A stretch of DNA of 64,000 bases from the NCBI RefSeq assembly GCF_025989185.1, contig NZ_JAPDNT010000019.1:17703-81702 (forward strand), written 5' to 3'. This DNA comes from Limobrevibacterium gyesilva. Its GTDB lineage: Bacteria; Pseudomonadota; Alphaproteobacteria; Acetobacterales; Acetobacteraceae. Shown piece by piece: positions 45,837-55,393 of this stretch (positions within the stretch are counted from its first letter, which is position 1; every line of letters starts with the position of its first letter). Both the position numbers and the translations under genes were made by a program. The notes under the pieces are model-generated. The model saw only the letters and a program-made list of their open reading frames with translations. It was not told where the DNA came from and did no database searches.

Positions 45837-47827
45837 CAGGCGGCCGTTCCGGACGCGTCCTCCCGGCCGGTGGACAGAAGCGCGTCCGCCATCACGACGC
45901 CCTGGCCTTCTTGCAGCACGATCAACGGATTGACCTCCGCTTCCCGCACATCCGGCAAGGCCGCGAGTCGTGACAGATCCGCGACCGCCTGCGCCAGCGC
46001 CGCGAGGTCGCCCTTGGGCAGGTTGCGGTAGCCGCGGGCGGGGGCGAGGCCTTTCACCTCGGCGATCATCTCCATCGCCTCGGCGGCGCTCACCGGGGCC
46101 ATGCGCAGCACCACGTCGCGATACACCTCGGCCAGCACGCCGCCGGCGCCGAGCGCGATCACCGGGCCCACTAGCGGGTCGCGGCGATAGCCCAGGATCG
46201 CCTCGGCCACGCCACGGACCATGGGCTGGGCGATGAAGCCGGAGATGCGCGAGCCAAGCCGTGCGCGCATCTCCGCACAGGCCGCGCGCAATGCGGTCTC
46301 ATCGGGCACGTTCAGCACCACGGCGCCCGCCTCGGTCTTGTGCGCGATCTCCGCCGAGACCGCCTTCAGCGCCACGGGATACCGCAGCGTCGGCGGCGCC
46401 GCGGGATCGACCGCGACGGCGGCGTCGGCGAGCCCCAGGGCCGCGAACACGGCGCGGGCGCGCGGCTCGTCCGGGGCCGGCAGCAGGGCCTGCACGGCCG
46501 ACATGTCGCCCGGCTCAGGCAGGGCCCGGGGCGCCCGCCAGTCCAGGAAGCTGCGCACCGCATCGGCACAGGCTTCGGGCGTGCGGAACGCGGCGACGCC
46601 GGCTTCGGCGAGCAGCTGCAGCGACGCGTCGGCCTGCGGCAGCAGGAACGCTGCGAGCGGGCGCGGTCCTTGCGAGGCGAGCACGCCCGCCACCGCGTCC
46701 TGCGGCCGGAACTGGGCGGAGCTGCCGATCACAGCGACGGCGACATCGCAATCCCCGGCCGCACGGGCCTCGTTCAGGGCGGCGGCGACGGAGTCCTTGC
46801 GGGCGCCGGCCAGCGTGGTGTCGGTCATCCGCGCAGTGGCGATGCCCAGCGTGCCCAGCCGGTCCACCACCATCGCCCCGCCGCCGCCGGTGGTCGTCAC
46901 CACCCGCACCGCCCGTTTCGGCACGGCGGCCGGGCGCGCGCCCAGCAACAAGGGCGGCAGTTCCAGCAGCGTCTCCAGCATATCGACCCGGGCGATGCCG
47001 CAGGCGCGCAAGAACGCGTCGGTCGCGGCGTCGGAGCCGGCGATGGCGCCGGTATGCGTGGTCGCCAGCGCCGCACCCGCCTCCGACCGGCCGAGCTTGT
47101 AGGCGATGATCGGCTTGCCGGCGGCGTGGGCGCGGCGGGCCGCCTCCTCGTACAACTCGGGCCGGCGGATGGTCTCCAGGAACAGCAGGATGGCGTCGGT
47201 TTCGGGGTCGTCGACCAGCAGCGACGCGATCTCGCCGGCGGTCAGGTCGGCCTCGTTGCCGGTGCCGATCATCTTGGCGAAGCCGAAGCCCCTTGCCGCG
47301 GCGCGCGACAGCAGCGTGCCCATCACCGAGCCGGAATGCGAGACCAGCGACCAGCGCCCGGGAATCAGGCGCTCGGCTTCCAGCGCCGCGTTCACGCTGC
47401 AGGCAGTGGCGGCGGGCACGTTGACGATGCCCATGCTGTTCGGCCCCAGCAGCCGCACGCCGCCGCCATGCGCCGCCGCCAGCACGCGCCGCTGCAAGGC
47501 CAGACCCTCCTGCCCGGCCTCGGCGAACCCGTCGGCCAGCACACAGGCCACGGGCACACGGCGCTCGGCGCAGGCCTCGATGGCGGCCTCCACCGCTGCG
47601 GTGTTCACCAGCACATAGGCGAAGTCGATATCGCCGGGCACGTCGCGCAGGGACGGATAGGCGCGCTCGCCCAGCACGTCCGCAGCGCGCGGGTTCACCG
47701 GGAACAACTCGCCGGCGAAGCCGTGGCGCCGCAGATAGAGCTGCGCCCGCGCCGTGAGCCGGGCCGCGTCGGTCGATGCGCCGATCAGCGCGATCCGGCG
47801 CGGGTTCAGCAACGCCTGATGCAGCAT
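45800..47827 (-). CDS. ADP-forming acyl-CoA synthetase (acetate-CoA ligase family)
   Basis: NDP-forming acyl-CoA synthetase, 675 residues, converting acyl-CoA, ADP and Pi to acid, CoA and ATP or the reverse. Order: CoA-binding Rossmann domain (RRIALIGASTDAARLTARA), succinyl-CoA ligase-like domain with VSHSGSVMGTLLSRAA and GTGNEADL, then an ATP-grasp domain (KAVSAEIAHKTEAGAVVLN, ALGAGGVLAEVYRDV). ATG 47827 is used as start. The last residues TSGHEEWPLV lie in a palindromic element and do not look like family sequence, so the natural C-terminus was probably altered. 29 bp upstream is an SDR gene, likely the same operon. Confidence 0.86.
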   Translation of the reverse strand: MLHQALLNPRRIALIGASTDAARLTARAQLYLRRHGFAGELFPVNPRAADVLGERAYPSLRDVPGDIDFAYVLVNTAAVEAAIEACAERRVPVACVLADGFAEAGQEGLALQRRVLAAAHGGGVRLLGPNSMGIVNVPAATACSVNAALEAERLIPGRWSLVSHSGSVMGTLLSRAAARGFGFAKMIGTGNEADLTAGEIASLLVDDPETDAILLFLETIRRPELYEEAARRAHAAGKPIIAYKLGRSEAGAALATTHTGAIAGSDAATDAFLRACGIARVDMLETLLELPPLLLGARPAAVPKRAVRVVTTTGGGGAMVVDRLGTLGIATARMTDTTLAGARKDSVAAALNEARAAGDCDVAVAVIGSSAQFRPQDAVAGVLASQGPRPLAAFLLPQADASLQLLAEAGVAAFRTPEACADAVRSFLDWRAPRALPEPGDMSAVQALLPAPDEPRARAVFAALGLADAAVAVDPAAPPTLRYPVALKAVSAEIAHKTEAGAVVLNVPDETALRAACAEMRARLGSRISGFIAQPMVRGVAEAILGYRRDPLVGPVIALGAGGVLAEVYRDVVLRMAPVSAAEAMEMIAEVKGLAPARGYRNLPKGDLAALAQAVADLSRLAALPDVREAEVNPLIVLQEGQGVVMADALLSTGREDASGTAACHTSGHEEWPLV

Positions 47828-47856
47828 TTCGCTGGCCCCGCGCCGCTCGGCGGCCG

Positions 47857-48777
47857 TCAGACCGGGTCCCAGCTGAACACTTCGCCGCTGCGGTCCAGCG
47901 GCATGAACGCCGCCTTCAAGGCGGGATAGGCGTGTTCGGCGATCGTCTCCGGCGTCCAGCCGTCGGCGCGGTGCACGCCGCGGATCGGGCGCGGGCTGCT
48001 CATCAGGAAGATCTCGTTGAGGCGGGTGGCGAACACCTGCCCGCTCACGTCGCGGGCGGCGTCGGAGGCGAGGAACACCGCCATCGGTGCGTTCTTGTCC
48101 GGCGTCATCTGCTTGAGCTTTTCGACCCGCGCCTTCTGCTCCGGCGTCTCGGCGGGAATGGAGCCGGTCATGCGGCTCCAGGCGAACGGCGCGATGCAGT
48201 TGCTGCGCACGTTGTAGCGCTTCATGTCCAACGCGATCGATTTCGACAGCGCGGTGATGCCCAGCTTGGCGGCGGCGTAGTTGGCCTGGCCGAAATTGCC
48301 GATCAGGCCCGAGGTGCTGCTCATGTGCACGAAGGCGCCGTTCTCCTGCTTGCGGAAATGCTCGGCGGCGGCGCGGCTGACATAGAAGCTGCCGTTCAGG
48401 TGCACATTGATGACGGCGTTCCAGTCGTCGGCCGTCATCTTGTGGAAGATCACGTCGCGCAGGATGCCGGCGTTGTTCACCACCACGTCGATGCGGCCGA
48501 ACGCGTCGATGGCGGTCTGCACGATGTTGCGGGCGCTGTCCCAGCTCGCGACGCTGTCGGTGCTGATCACCGCCTGGCCGCCGCGCTGCTCGATGATGGC
48601 CTTGGTCTGCTCCGCCGGGGTCGCCGACCCGCCATCGCCCGTGACCGACACGCCGAGATCGTTGATCACCACCCTCGCACCTTGCATGGCCATCATCAGC
48701 GCGATCTCGCGGCCGATGCCGCCGCCGGCCCCGGTCACGACCGCGACTTTGCCTTCGAGCATGGGTTTGCCGGCCAT
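47857..48777 (-). CDS. SDR, multifunctional-enzyme-type hydroxyacyl-CoA dehydrogenase-like
   Basis: SDR of 306 residues, longer than classical members, resembling the (3R)-hydroxyacyl-CoA dehydrogenase domain of MFE-2. Motifs: VTGAGGGIGREIALMMA, VINDLGV, VVNNAGILRD, the Ser in SSTSGLIGNFGQ and the YAAAK dyad NYAAAKLGITALSKSIA. The extra C-terminal part (FLMSSPRPIRGVHRADGWTPETIAEHA) is characteristic of this subgroup. With the acyl-CoA synthetase downstream it probably serves an acyl-CoA pathway. Confidence 0.84.
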   Translation of the reverse strand: MAGKPMLEGKVAVVTGAGGGIGREIALMMAMQGARVVINDLGVSVTGDGGSATPAEQTKAIIEQRGGQAVISTDSVASWDSARNIVQTAIDAFGRIDVVVNNAGILRDVIFHKMTADDWNAVINVHLNGSFYVSRAAAEHFRKQENGAFVHMSSTSGLIGNFGQANYAAAKLGITALSKSIALDMKRYNVRSNCIAPFAWSRMTGSIPAETPEQKARVEKLKQMTPDKNAPMAVFLASDAARDVSGQVFATRLNEIFLMSSPRPIRGVHRADGWTPETIAEHAYPALKAAFMPLDRSGEVFSWDPV

Positions 48778-48862
48778 GGAGTCCTCCGTCGATTTGCCGG
48801 CGGAGGTTAGGCGGCGCCCAAGTCATTGTGAACCCCGGCCCCCCGGGCGCCGGCCGTGCGCG

Positions 48863-51136
48863 TCAGCGCACCGGCAACTCCTCCACCTCGGCCAGCAGCT
48901 CCTCCTCGGCGGCGAGATGCAGGGCGATCACGGCGTCCAGCACATACAGCAATCGCCGTGCCTCGCGGGCCTCGGCGGCGGAGGCGGCTTCGGGGTCCAT
49001 GCCGTCCACCAAGGCGCCGAATCGCGCGGAAAGATGGGAGATCTCGTCGTGCATGCGGGTCATGGCGCCCAGCGGATCGCGCCCGCCCAGGCGGCGGGCC
49101 AGTTCCGGGAAGGTCCGCCGCTCCTCCGCCAGCTGGTGCGGCAGCAGCAGCGTGCGCAACTCGTCGCTGATCTGCTGCAACTCGGCCGTGCGCATGTCGT
49201 CCGGGGCATGCAGCCGGTCGGCGGTGCGGCGCATGCGTTCCACCAGGTCGCGCAGGCGGACATGATCCTCCAGCACGCGCGGCACGCCGGCGGAGGCGGG
49301 CAGGGCGGCGGGGCGGCCACCGCCGCGCAGCACCCGCAGCGCGTTCAGGATGACTGCGACATCGATCGCTTCCTGCAGCAGCGCGCCATACACCGGCGGC
49401 AGGTAGCCGAAGGCGGCGACCGCCATGGCCAGCGCCGACAGCCCCATGCCCACGGCGATCGACTGCAAGGCGATGAAGCGGGCCCGGCGGGCCGCGGCGA
49501 CCGCGGCGGCGACGCGGTCGATGCGGTCCACCAGCAGCACCACGTCGGCGGCTTCCGCTGCGGCGGCGGCGCCGCGCGCGCCCATGGCCACGCCCACGTC
49601 GGCGGCGGCCAGCGCCGGGGCGTCGTTGATCCCGTCGCCGATCATCAGGGTGACGCCGGTGGCGCGCTCGGCCTTCACGACGTCGATCTTGTCGGACGGC
49701 GCCAGATCCGCATGCACCGCGTCCAGCCCCAGTGCGATGCCCACCGCCTCGGCCGATTCCGCGCGGTCGCCGGTGACCATCACCAGGCGCGTGATCCCGG
49801 CGGCGCGCAGGTCGCGGATGGCGCGTGGCGCCTCCGGCCGGATGCGGTCCGCCAGCAGCAGCACGCCCGCGACCGTCCCGTCGACGGCCACCCAGGAGGC
49901 CGAGGCGGCGGCGGCGGCCAGGCGCGCGGCGGCGCCGGTGGCGGGCAGCGTCAGCCCCACTGCTTCCAGCAGCCCGGCGCTGCCGACGGTGACGCGCCGT
50001 CCGTCCACGGTGCCGGACAACCCGCCGCCCGGGATTTCCGCAGCATCCGCCGGCAGCGACAGCGCCAGGCCCGCCGACCTGGCCGCCGCGACGATGGCGA
50101 CGGCGACCACGTGCTGGGACATCTGCTCGAGCGATGCCGCGAGTTGCAGCACCTCGTCGGTCTCGAAGCCCGGCAATGGCTCCACGCCGGCGATACGTGG
50201 GGCGCCGGTGGTCAGCGTTCCCGTCTTGTCGAACAGCGCCGTGCGGGCGCGCGCGAGGCGTTCCAGCGCGCCGCCGCCCTTCACGATCACGCCCTGCCGG
50301 GCCGCGCGCGACACGCCGCAGACCAGCGCCACCGGGGCGGCCAGGATCAGCGGGCAGGGGGTGGCCACCACCAGCACCGCCAGCGCCCGCTCCGCGCTGC
50401 CCGACAGGGCCCAGGCCGCCCCAGCTGCCACCAGGGTGAAGGGCAGGAACCACAGCGCCCAGCGGTCCGCCAGGCGGACCATCGGCGGGCGCTCGCCCTC
50501 CGCCGCCTGCACGAGGCGGACGATGGCGGCATAGGTGCTGGCGTCGGCGGTGGCGGTGGCGCGCAGCACAAAGGGGCTGCCGGCATTCACCACGCCGCTG
50601 CGGGCGGGATCGCCGGGGGCGCGTGTCACCGGCAGCGGCTCGCCGGTCAGGGCGGATTCGTCGAGCACGGCGGCGGCGTCCTGCACCGTGCCATCGACCG
50701 GCAGGGTTTCGCCGGGCTTGACCAGCAGCAGGTCGCCGGGCCGGATGTCGGCCACGGGAATGTCGGCGATGCCCGCGCCGTCCTGGCGGTGGGCGATGCG
50801 CGGGGTGCGCGACACCAGGGCGGTGAGTTCGCGCCGGGCGCGGGCCTCGGCGAACTCCTCCAGCGCATTGCCGCCGGCCACCATCAGCGCGATCAGCGCG
50901 GCGGTGAAGTTCTCGCCCAGGGCCAGCGCTCCGGCGATCGCCACCAGCGCCACGATATCGACACCCAATGCGCCGCCCCGCAGCGTACGCAGCGTGTCGC
51001 GCGCCACCAGTGCCGCCACCGGGACCGCGGCGGCGATCCATAGGATGCGGGCCATGCCTGGGGAGGACAGGGTGGCGGCGGCGCCGCCGGCCATGCAGGC
51101 AAGCACGAACAGCAGAATCCAGCGTCGTTGCGGCAC
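48863..51136 (-). CDS. P1B-5-like metal-transport ATPase with C-terminal hemerythrin domain
   Basis: P-type ATPase of 757 residues from GTG 51136 (GAGGGAG upstream). Visible: actuator region ESALTGEPLPV, membrane metal motif TPCPL with C261, phosphorylation motif DKTGTLT with D303, and hinge MIGDGINDAPALAAADVG. No N-terminal metal-binding domain. From about residue 620 a four-helix hemerythrin-like domain follows (LEDHVRLRDLVERM, HQLAEERRTFPEL, MHDEISHL, ALHLAAEEELL). TPC plus a hemerythrin tail defines the P1B-5 group; Sinorhizobium Nia of this group is linked to Ni and Fe. Divergent from the Fe-S regulator and suf genes, which favours iron. Metal preference is inferred. Confidence 0.86.
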   Translation of the reverse strand: MPQRRWILLFVLACMAGGAAATLSSPGMARILWIAAAVPVAALVARDTLRTLRGGALGVDIVALVAIAGALALGENFTAALIALMVAGGNALEEFAEARARRELTALVSRTPRIAHRQDGAGIADIPVADIRPGDLLLVKPGETLPVDGTVQDAAAVLDESALTGEPLPVTRAPGDPARSGVVNAGSPFVLRATATADASTYAAIVRLVQAAEGERPPMVRLADRWALWFLPFTLVAAGAAWALSGSAERALAVLVVATPCPLILAAPVALVCGVSRAARQGVIVKGGGALERLARARTALFDKTGTLTTGAPRIAGVEPLPGFETDEVLQLAASLEQMSQHVVAVAIVAAARSAGLALSLPADAAEIPGGGLSGTVDGRRVTVGSAGLLEAVGLTLPATGAAARLAAAAASASWVAVDGTVAGVLLLADRIRPEAPRAIRDLRAAGITRLVMVTGDRAESAEAVGIALGLDAVHADLAPSDKIDVVKAERATGVTLMIGDGINDAPALAAADVGVAMGARGAAAAAEAADVVLLVDRIDRVAAAVAAARRARFIALQSIAVGMGLSALAMAVAAFGYLPPVYGALLQEAIDVAVILNALRVLRGGGRPAALPASAGVPRVLEDHVRLRDLVERMRRTADRLHAPDDMRTAELQQISDELRTLLLPHQLAEERRTFPELARRLGGRDPLGAMTRMHDEISHLSARFGALVDGMDPEAASAAEAREARRLLYVLDAVIALHLAAEEELLAEVEELPVR

Positions 51137-51341
51137 GGGGCGCTCCCTCTCAGGCGCCGCCAGTCTGCCACTCCGGCCGCTGCCCGGCCACAATGCCGCG
51201 CCGGCGCCGATCGATGCCGGGGCCGGTGAGAACGTCGGGTCTCCTGGTTCGGGCCTTGAGGCCAGCGCGCCGCAGCGGTGCCGCAACCATGTTTCGATCC
51301 GCGCTAAATCGCCGCGCCGGCCTTGACGCACGCGGGCGGAT

Positions 51342-51366
51342 AGTCCATTTCCACTCAAACAGGACT
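51342..51366. promoter_or_regulatory. Inverted repeat in the rrf2-suf promoter region
   Basis: AGTCC (51342-51346) and GGACT (51362-51366) form an inverted repeat spanning 25 bp, 29 bp before the regulator start. A possible -35 TTGACG is at 51323-51328, but the -10 match is weak. It may be an autoregulatory Rrf2 operator; it does not match the E. coli IscR consensus. Confidence 0.3.
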
Positions 51367-51394
51367 GCCCAGGTCCGATTAGGGTTCAATCGCC

Positions 51395-51868
51395 ATGCTC
51401 AGGCTCTCCAAGCTGACAGATTACGCTGTGGTGGTGCTGATCCGGCTCGACGAGGGTCAACGCGCGGCCGGCTGCGATGGCGTGCAGACCTCGCCGGGGA
51501 TCGCCGCCGCCACGGGGGTGCCGGAGCCGACGGTGGCGAAGGTGCTCAAGGCCCTGTCCGCGTCCAGCCTGGTGGTGTCGCAGCGGGGGGCGCGCGGCGG
51601 CTACCGGCTGCTGCGGCCGCTGGATGCCATTGCCATCGCCGACGTGATCGCCGCCATCGACGGCCCGATCGCGCTGACCGCCTGCGTCGACGGCAACCAG
51701 GGTGGCTGCGAGGTGCAGAGCCTGTGTGCCGTGAAGGGCCGCTGGGACCTGGTCAACGACGCCATCCAGGGCGCCTTGTCTTCCATCACCTTGGCCGACA
51801 TGCGAGACGCCTCCGTGCCGCTCGTCTTCCGTTTCAACACCCACATGTCCGCGCCGCTCGCCGAGTAG
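51395..51868 (+). CDS. Rrf2-family SUF operon regulator (Fe-S)
   Basis: IscR/Rrf2-type repressor of 157 residues heading the suf operon. The N-terminal winged helix [18 protein letters not shown] has the recognition part [31 protein letters not shown]. Three cysteines, C97, C105 and C111 (C-x7-C-x5-C), could hold an Fe-S cluster as in IscR. It probably senses Fe-S status and represses sufBCDSUTA. It lies 10 bp before sufB and 258 bp from the divergent metal ATPase gene, whose expression it might also control. Confidence 0.88.
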   Translation: MLRLSKLTDYAVVVLIRLDEGQRAAGCDGVQTSPGIAAATGVPEPTVAKVLKALSASSLVVSQRGARGGYRLLRPLDAIAIADVIAAIDGPIALTACVDGNQGGCEVQSLCAVKGRWDLVNDAIQGALSSITLADMRDASVPLVFRFNTHMSAPLAE

Positions 51869-51878
51869 GGGATCCATC

Positions 51879-53363
51879 ATGGCTGCCGTTGCCGAAACCC
51901 TTGATGCCGTCCAGTCCGTTACGGAATCTGGCTACAAATGGGGATTCTCCACCGATATCGAGATGGATATCGCCCCGAAGGGGCTGTCCGAGGATACCAT
52001 CCGCCTGATCTCCGCGCGCAAGAACGAGCCGGGCTGGCTGCTGGAGTGGCGCCTGAAGGCGTTCGCGCTCTGGCAGCAGATGGAAGAGCCGGAATGGGCG
52101 ATGGTCCATCACCCGCCGATCGACTACCAGGACGTGCACTACTACGCGGCGCCGAAGCAGAAGCCCGGCCCGAAAAGCCTCGACGAGGTCGATCCCGAGC
52201 TGCTGCGCACCTATGAGAAGCTGGGCATTCCGCTGAAGGAACGCGCCATCCTGGCGGGCGTGGAGGAAGAGGGCGGCGCCCGGCCGCAGGTGGCCGTGGA
52301 CGCCGTGTTCGACAGCGTGTCGGTGGCGACCACCTTCAGGGAGACGCTGGCCGAGGCCGGCGTGATCTTCTGCCCGATCAGCGAGGCGGTGCAGAAGCAT
52401 CCCGAGCTGGTGCGCAAATACCTCGGCAGCGTGGTGCCGGTGGGCGACAATTTCTTCGCCGCGCTGAACTCCGCCGTGTTCACCGATGGCAGCTTCGTGT
52501 TCATCCCGAAGGGCGTGCGCTGCCCGATGGAGCTGTCCACCTATTTCCGCATCAACGCCCGCAACACCGGCCAGTTCGAGCGCACGCTGATCATCGCGGA
52601 GGAAGGCGCCTACGCCTCCTACCTCGAAGGCTGCACCGCGCCGCAACGCGACGAGAACCAGCTGCACGCCGCGGTGGTCGAGCTGGTGGCGATGGCGGAT
52701 GCGCAGATCAAGTACAGCACGGTGCAGAACTGGTACCCCGGCGATTCCGAAGGCCGTGGCGGCATCTACAACTTCGTCACCAAGCGCGGCGCCTGCCGCG
52801 GCGCGCGCAGCAAGATCAGCTGGACGCAGGTCGAGACCGGCTCCGCCATCACCTGGAAATACCCGAGCTGCATCCTGCAGGGCGACGACAGCGTGGGCGA
52901 GTTCTACTCGGTGGCCGTGACCGCCAACCACCAGCAAGCCGATACCGGCACCAAGATGATCCATATCGGCAAGAACACGCGCAGCACCATCGTCTCGAAG
53001 GGCATCAGCGCCGGCCACTCGAACAATACCTATCGCGGCCTGGTGCGCATCCTGCCGCGGGCAGACGGGGCGCGGAACTTCACCCAGTGCGACAGCCTGC
53101 TGATCGGCGACCAATGCGGCGCCCACACCGTGCCGTATATCGAAAGCCGCAACCCCACGGCGAAGCTGGAGCACGAGGCGACCACGTCGAAGATCGCCGA
53201 CGACCAGCTGTTCTATTGCCGCCAGCGCGGCCTGTCGCAGGAAGACGCCGTGGGCCTGATCGTGAACGGTTTCTGCAAGGACGTGCTGAAGGAGCTGCCC
53301 ATGGAATTCGCCGTGGAGGCCCAGAAGCTTCTCGCCGTGAGCCTCGAAGGCTCGGTTGGCTAA
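51879..53363 (+). CDS. sufB: Fe-S cluster scaffold SufB
   Basis: SufB, 494 residues, the scaffold partner of the SufBC2D complex. The conserved core [21 protein letters not shown] and the end block [20 protein letters not shown], with the conserved Cys, are visible, as is the internal beta-helix. It begins 10 bp after the regulator gene with AGGGGA upstream of ATG 51879, and ends 12 bp before sufC. Confidence 0.96.
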   Translation: MAAVAETLDAVQSVTESGYKWGFSTDIEMDIAPKGLSEDTIRLISARKNEPGWLLEWRLKAFALWQQMEEPEWAMVHHPPIDYQDVHYYAAPKQKPGPKSLDEVDPELLRTYEKLGIPLKERAILAGVEEEGGARPQVAVDAVFDSVSVATTFRETLAEAGVIFCPISEAVQKHPELVRKYLGSVVPVGDNFFAALNSAVFTDGSFVFIPKGVRCPMELSTYFRINARNTGQFERTLIIAEEGAYASYLEGCTAPQRDENQLHAAVVELVAMADAQIKYSTVQNWYPGDSEGRGGIYNFVTKRGACRGARSKISWTQVETGSAITWKYPSCILQGDDSVGEFYSVAVTANHQQADTGTKMIHIGKNTRSTIVSKGISAGHSNNTYRGLVRILPRADGARNFTQCDSLLIGDQCGAHTVPYIESRNPTAKLEHEATTSKIADDQLFYCRQRGLSQEDAVGLIVNGFCKDVLKELPMEFAVEAQKLLAVSLEGSVG

Positions 53364-53375
53364 GGGATAATTGGA

Positions 53376-54125
53376 ATGCTCGAAATCAAGGGCCTGACCG
53401 CGACCGTTGACGGCAAGGAGATCCTGAAGGGGATCGACCTGGTGGTGCCGCAAGGTGAAGTGCATGCCATCATGGGACCGAACGGTTCCGGCAAGTCCAC
53501 GCTGTCCTATGTGCTGTCGGGCCGCGAGGGCTACGAGGTCACCGGCGGCAGCGCGACCTACGACGGCCAGGACCTGCTGGCCCTGGCGCCGGAGGAGCGC
53601 GCCGCGGCTGGCCTGTTCCTGGCCTTCCAGTATCCGGTCGAGCTGCCGGGCGTGGGCAACGCGAATTTCATGCGCACCGCGCTGAATGCTGTCCGCCGCG
53701 CCCGTGGCGAGCCGGAGCTTGACGCCGTGCAGTTCCTGAAGCGGGCTCGCGCCGAGCTGAGGCGCCTGTCGATGGCCGACGACATGCTGAAGCGCAACGT
53801 CAACGTGGGCTTCTCCGGCGGCGAGAAGAAGCGCAACGAGGTGCTGCAGATGGCCATCCTGCGCCCAAAGCTCGCCATCCTGGACGAAACCGACAGCGGC
53901 CTGGACATCGACGCGCTGAAGATCGTGGCCGAGGGCGTGAACGCGCTGCGCGGCCCGGATTTCACGGCGGTGGTGATCACCCACTACCAGCGCCTGCTGG
54001 ACCATATCGTGCCCGATCGCGTGCACGTGCTGGCCGACGGCCGCATCATCCGCTCCGGCGGGCCCGAGCTTGCGCACGCGCTGGAAGCGGGCGGCTATGC
54101 GTCGATGATTGCGGAGGCGGCATGA
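53376..54125 (+). CDS. sufC: Fe-S assembly ATPase SufC
   Basis: ABC-type ATPase of the SufBC2D complex, 249 residues. Walker A GPNGSGKST, the SufC signature FSGGEKKRNEVLQMA and Walker B LAILDETDSGLDIDAL are all present. No membrane partner is expected. ATP use drives scaffold rearrangement during cluster assembly. The stop overlaps the sufD start (ATGA, 54122-54125). Confidence 0.96.
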   Translation: MLEIKGLTATVDGKEILKGIDLVVPQGEVHAIMGPNGSGKSTLSYVLSGREGYEVTGGSATYDGQDLLALAPEERAAAGLFLAFQYPVELPGVGNANFMRTALNAVRRARGEPELDAVQFLKRARAELRRLSMADDMLKRNVNVGFSGGEKKRNEVLQMAILRPKLAILDETDSGLDIDALKIVAEGVNALRGPDFTAVVITHYQRLLDHIVPDRVHVLADGRIIRSGGPELAHALEAGGYASMIAEAA

Positions 54126-55393
54126 ACGCCGTCGCCCAGCCCTCGGCCCTGCAGGTGCGCGCGCAGGACTTCCTGGCGCGTTATGAAGGCCTGAAGGACC
54201 GGCTGCCCGGCGACGCCGCCGTGCGGACAGCCGCCGCCGCCGCGTTCGCCCGCACCGGGCTGCCGGGCCCGCGCGAGGAAGCCTGGCGTTATACCAGCCT
54301 GCGCCCGCTGGCCGAGATCGGGTTCCGCGAGCCGCTGGGGCCGCTGGCCGACTGCGCTGCGCTGCTTGCCGGCCTGCCGGCGATCGAGGGGCCGCGTCTG
54401 GTGTTCGTCGATGGCCGCTTCCGCGCCGACCTGTCTGCCGTGCCGTCGCATGTCACGGTCCGCACCGGCACGCCCGCCTTCGGCACGCTGGCGCGCCTGG
54501 ACGAGAAGCTCGTCACGCTGAACACGATGCTGGCCGAGGACGGCGCAACCATCGACGTGGCTGAAGGAATCGACGCCGGCACGCTGCTGCTCATCAGCCT
54601 GGGCAGTGGCTCGCATAGTCACCCCGTGGCGTTTCATCCTCGCCACGCCCTGCATCTCTCGCCCGGCGCGTCGATGACGCTGATCGAGATCGCAATGGGC
54701 GCGGGGACCTATCTGCACAACCCTGTCACCTCGATCACCGTCGATGCCGCCGCCACGCTGACGCATCTGCGGATTCAGAACGAGTCGCCGGATGCGTTCC
54801 ACCTGTCCACGGTCTACGCTGATGTCGGCGCGCGCGGCACCTATGACAGCTTCGCGCTGACCCTCGGCGGCCGGCTGGCCCGCATGGAAGTGCATGCGCA
54901 TCTGCACGGCGAGAAAGCCGCCGCGCATCTGAATGCGGCACAGCTGCTCGGCGGCAACCAGCATGCCGATTTCACCACCGTGGTCGCGCACGACGCCCCC
55001 GCCACGGCCAGCCGCCAGACCGTGAAGAACGTGCTGACCGGCCATGCCCGCGGCGTGTTCCAGGGCAAGATCGAAGTCGCCCGCGTCGCCCAGAAGACCG
55101 ACGGCTACCAGATGAACCAGGCGCTGCTGCTGTCGCCGGACGCCGAGATCGACAGCAAGCCGCAGCTGGAGATCTACGCCGACGACGTGAAATGCAGCCA
55201 CGGCGCCACCGTGGGCGACCTCGATCCCGACCAGCTTTTCTATCTGCGCAGCCGCGGTGTTGCGCAAGCCGAGGCGCGGTCGATCCTGGTGCGTGCCTTC
55301 CTGTCCGAGGCGCTCGACCCCATCGTCCACGAGGAAGCCCGCGCCGCGATGGAAACGGCCATCACCGCGTGGTGGGAAAGGCAGTCCGTATGA
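54122..55393 (+). CDS. sufD: Fe-S assembly protein SufD
   Basis: SufD, 423 residues, the SufB paralogue in the SufBC2D complex. The N-terminal helical part has PGPREEAWRYTSLRPLAEI. The core beta-helix follows, and the end block is KCSHGATVGDLDPDQLFYLR with the conserved histidine that contacts iron. Both ends overlap neighbours by 4 bp (sufC and sufS), so stoichiometric translation is likely. Confidence 0.95.
   Translation: MNAVAQPSALQVRAQDFLARYEGLKDRLPGDAAVRTAAAAAFARTGLPGPREEAWRYTSLRPLAEIGFREPLGPLADCAALLAGLPAIEGPRLVFVDGRFRADLSAVPSHVTVRTGTPAFGTLARLDEKLVTLNTMLAEDGATIDVAEGIDAGTLLLISLGSGSHSHPVAFHPRHALHLSPGASMTLIEIAMGAGTYLHNPVTSITVDAAATLTHLRIQNESPDAFHLSTVYADVGARGTYDSFALTLGGRLARMEVHAHLHGEKAAAHLNAAQLLGGNQHADFTTVVAHDAPATASRQTVKNVLTGHARGVFQGKIEVARVAQKTDGYQMNQALLLSPDAEIDSKPQLEIYADDVKCSHGATVGDLDPDQLFYLRSRGVAQAEARSILVRAFLSEALDPIVHEEARAAMETAITAWWERQSV

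Noticed and set aside
48407..51043. 878-codon plus-strand frame opposite the metal ATPase
   Set aside because: Shadow frame; contains no conserved domain, whereas DKTGTLT, TPCPL and hemerythrin motifs are on the minus strand.
48863..51136. Copper (P1B-1) ATPase
   Set aside because: The metal motif is TPC, not CPC, there is no N-terminal CxxC domain, and a hemerythrin tail is present.
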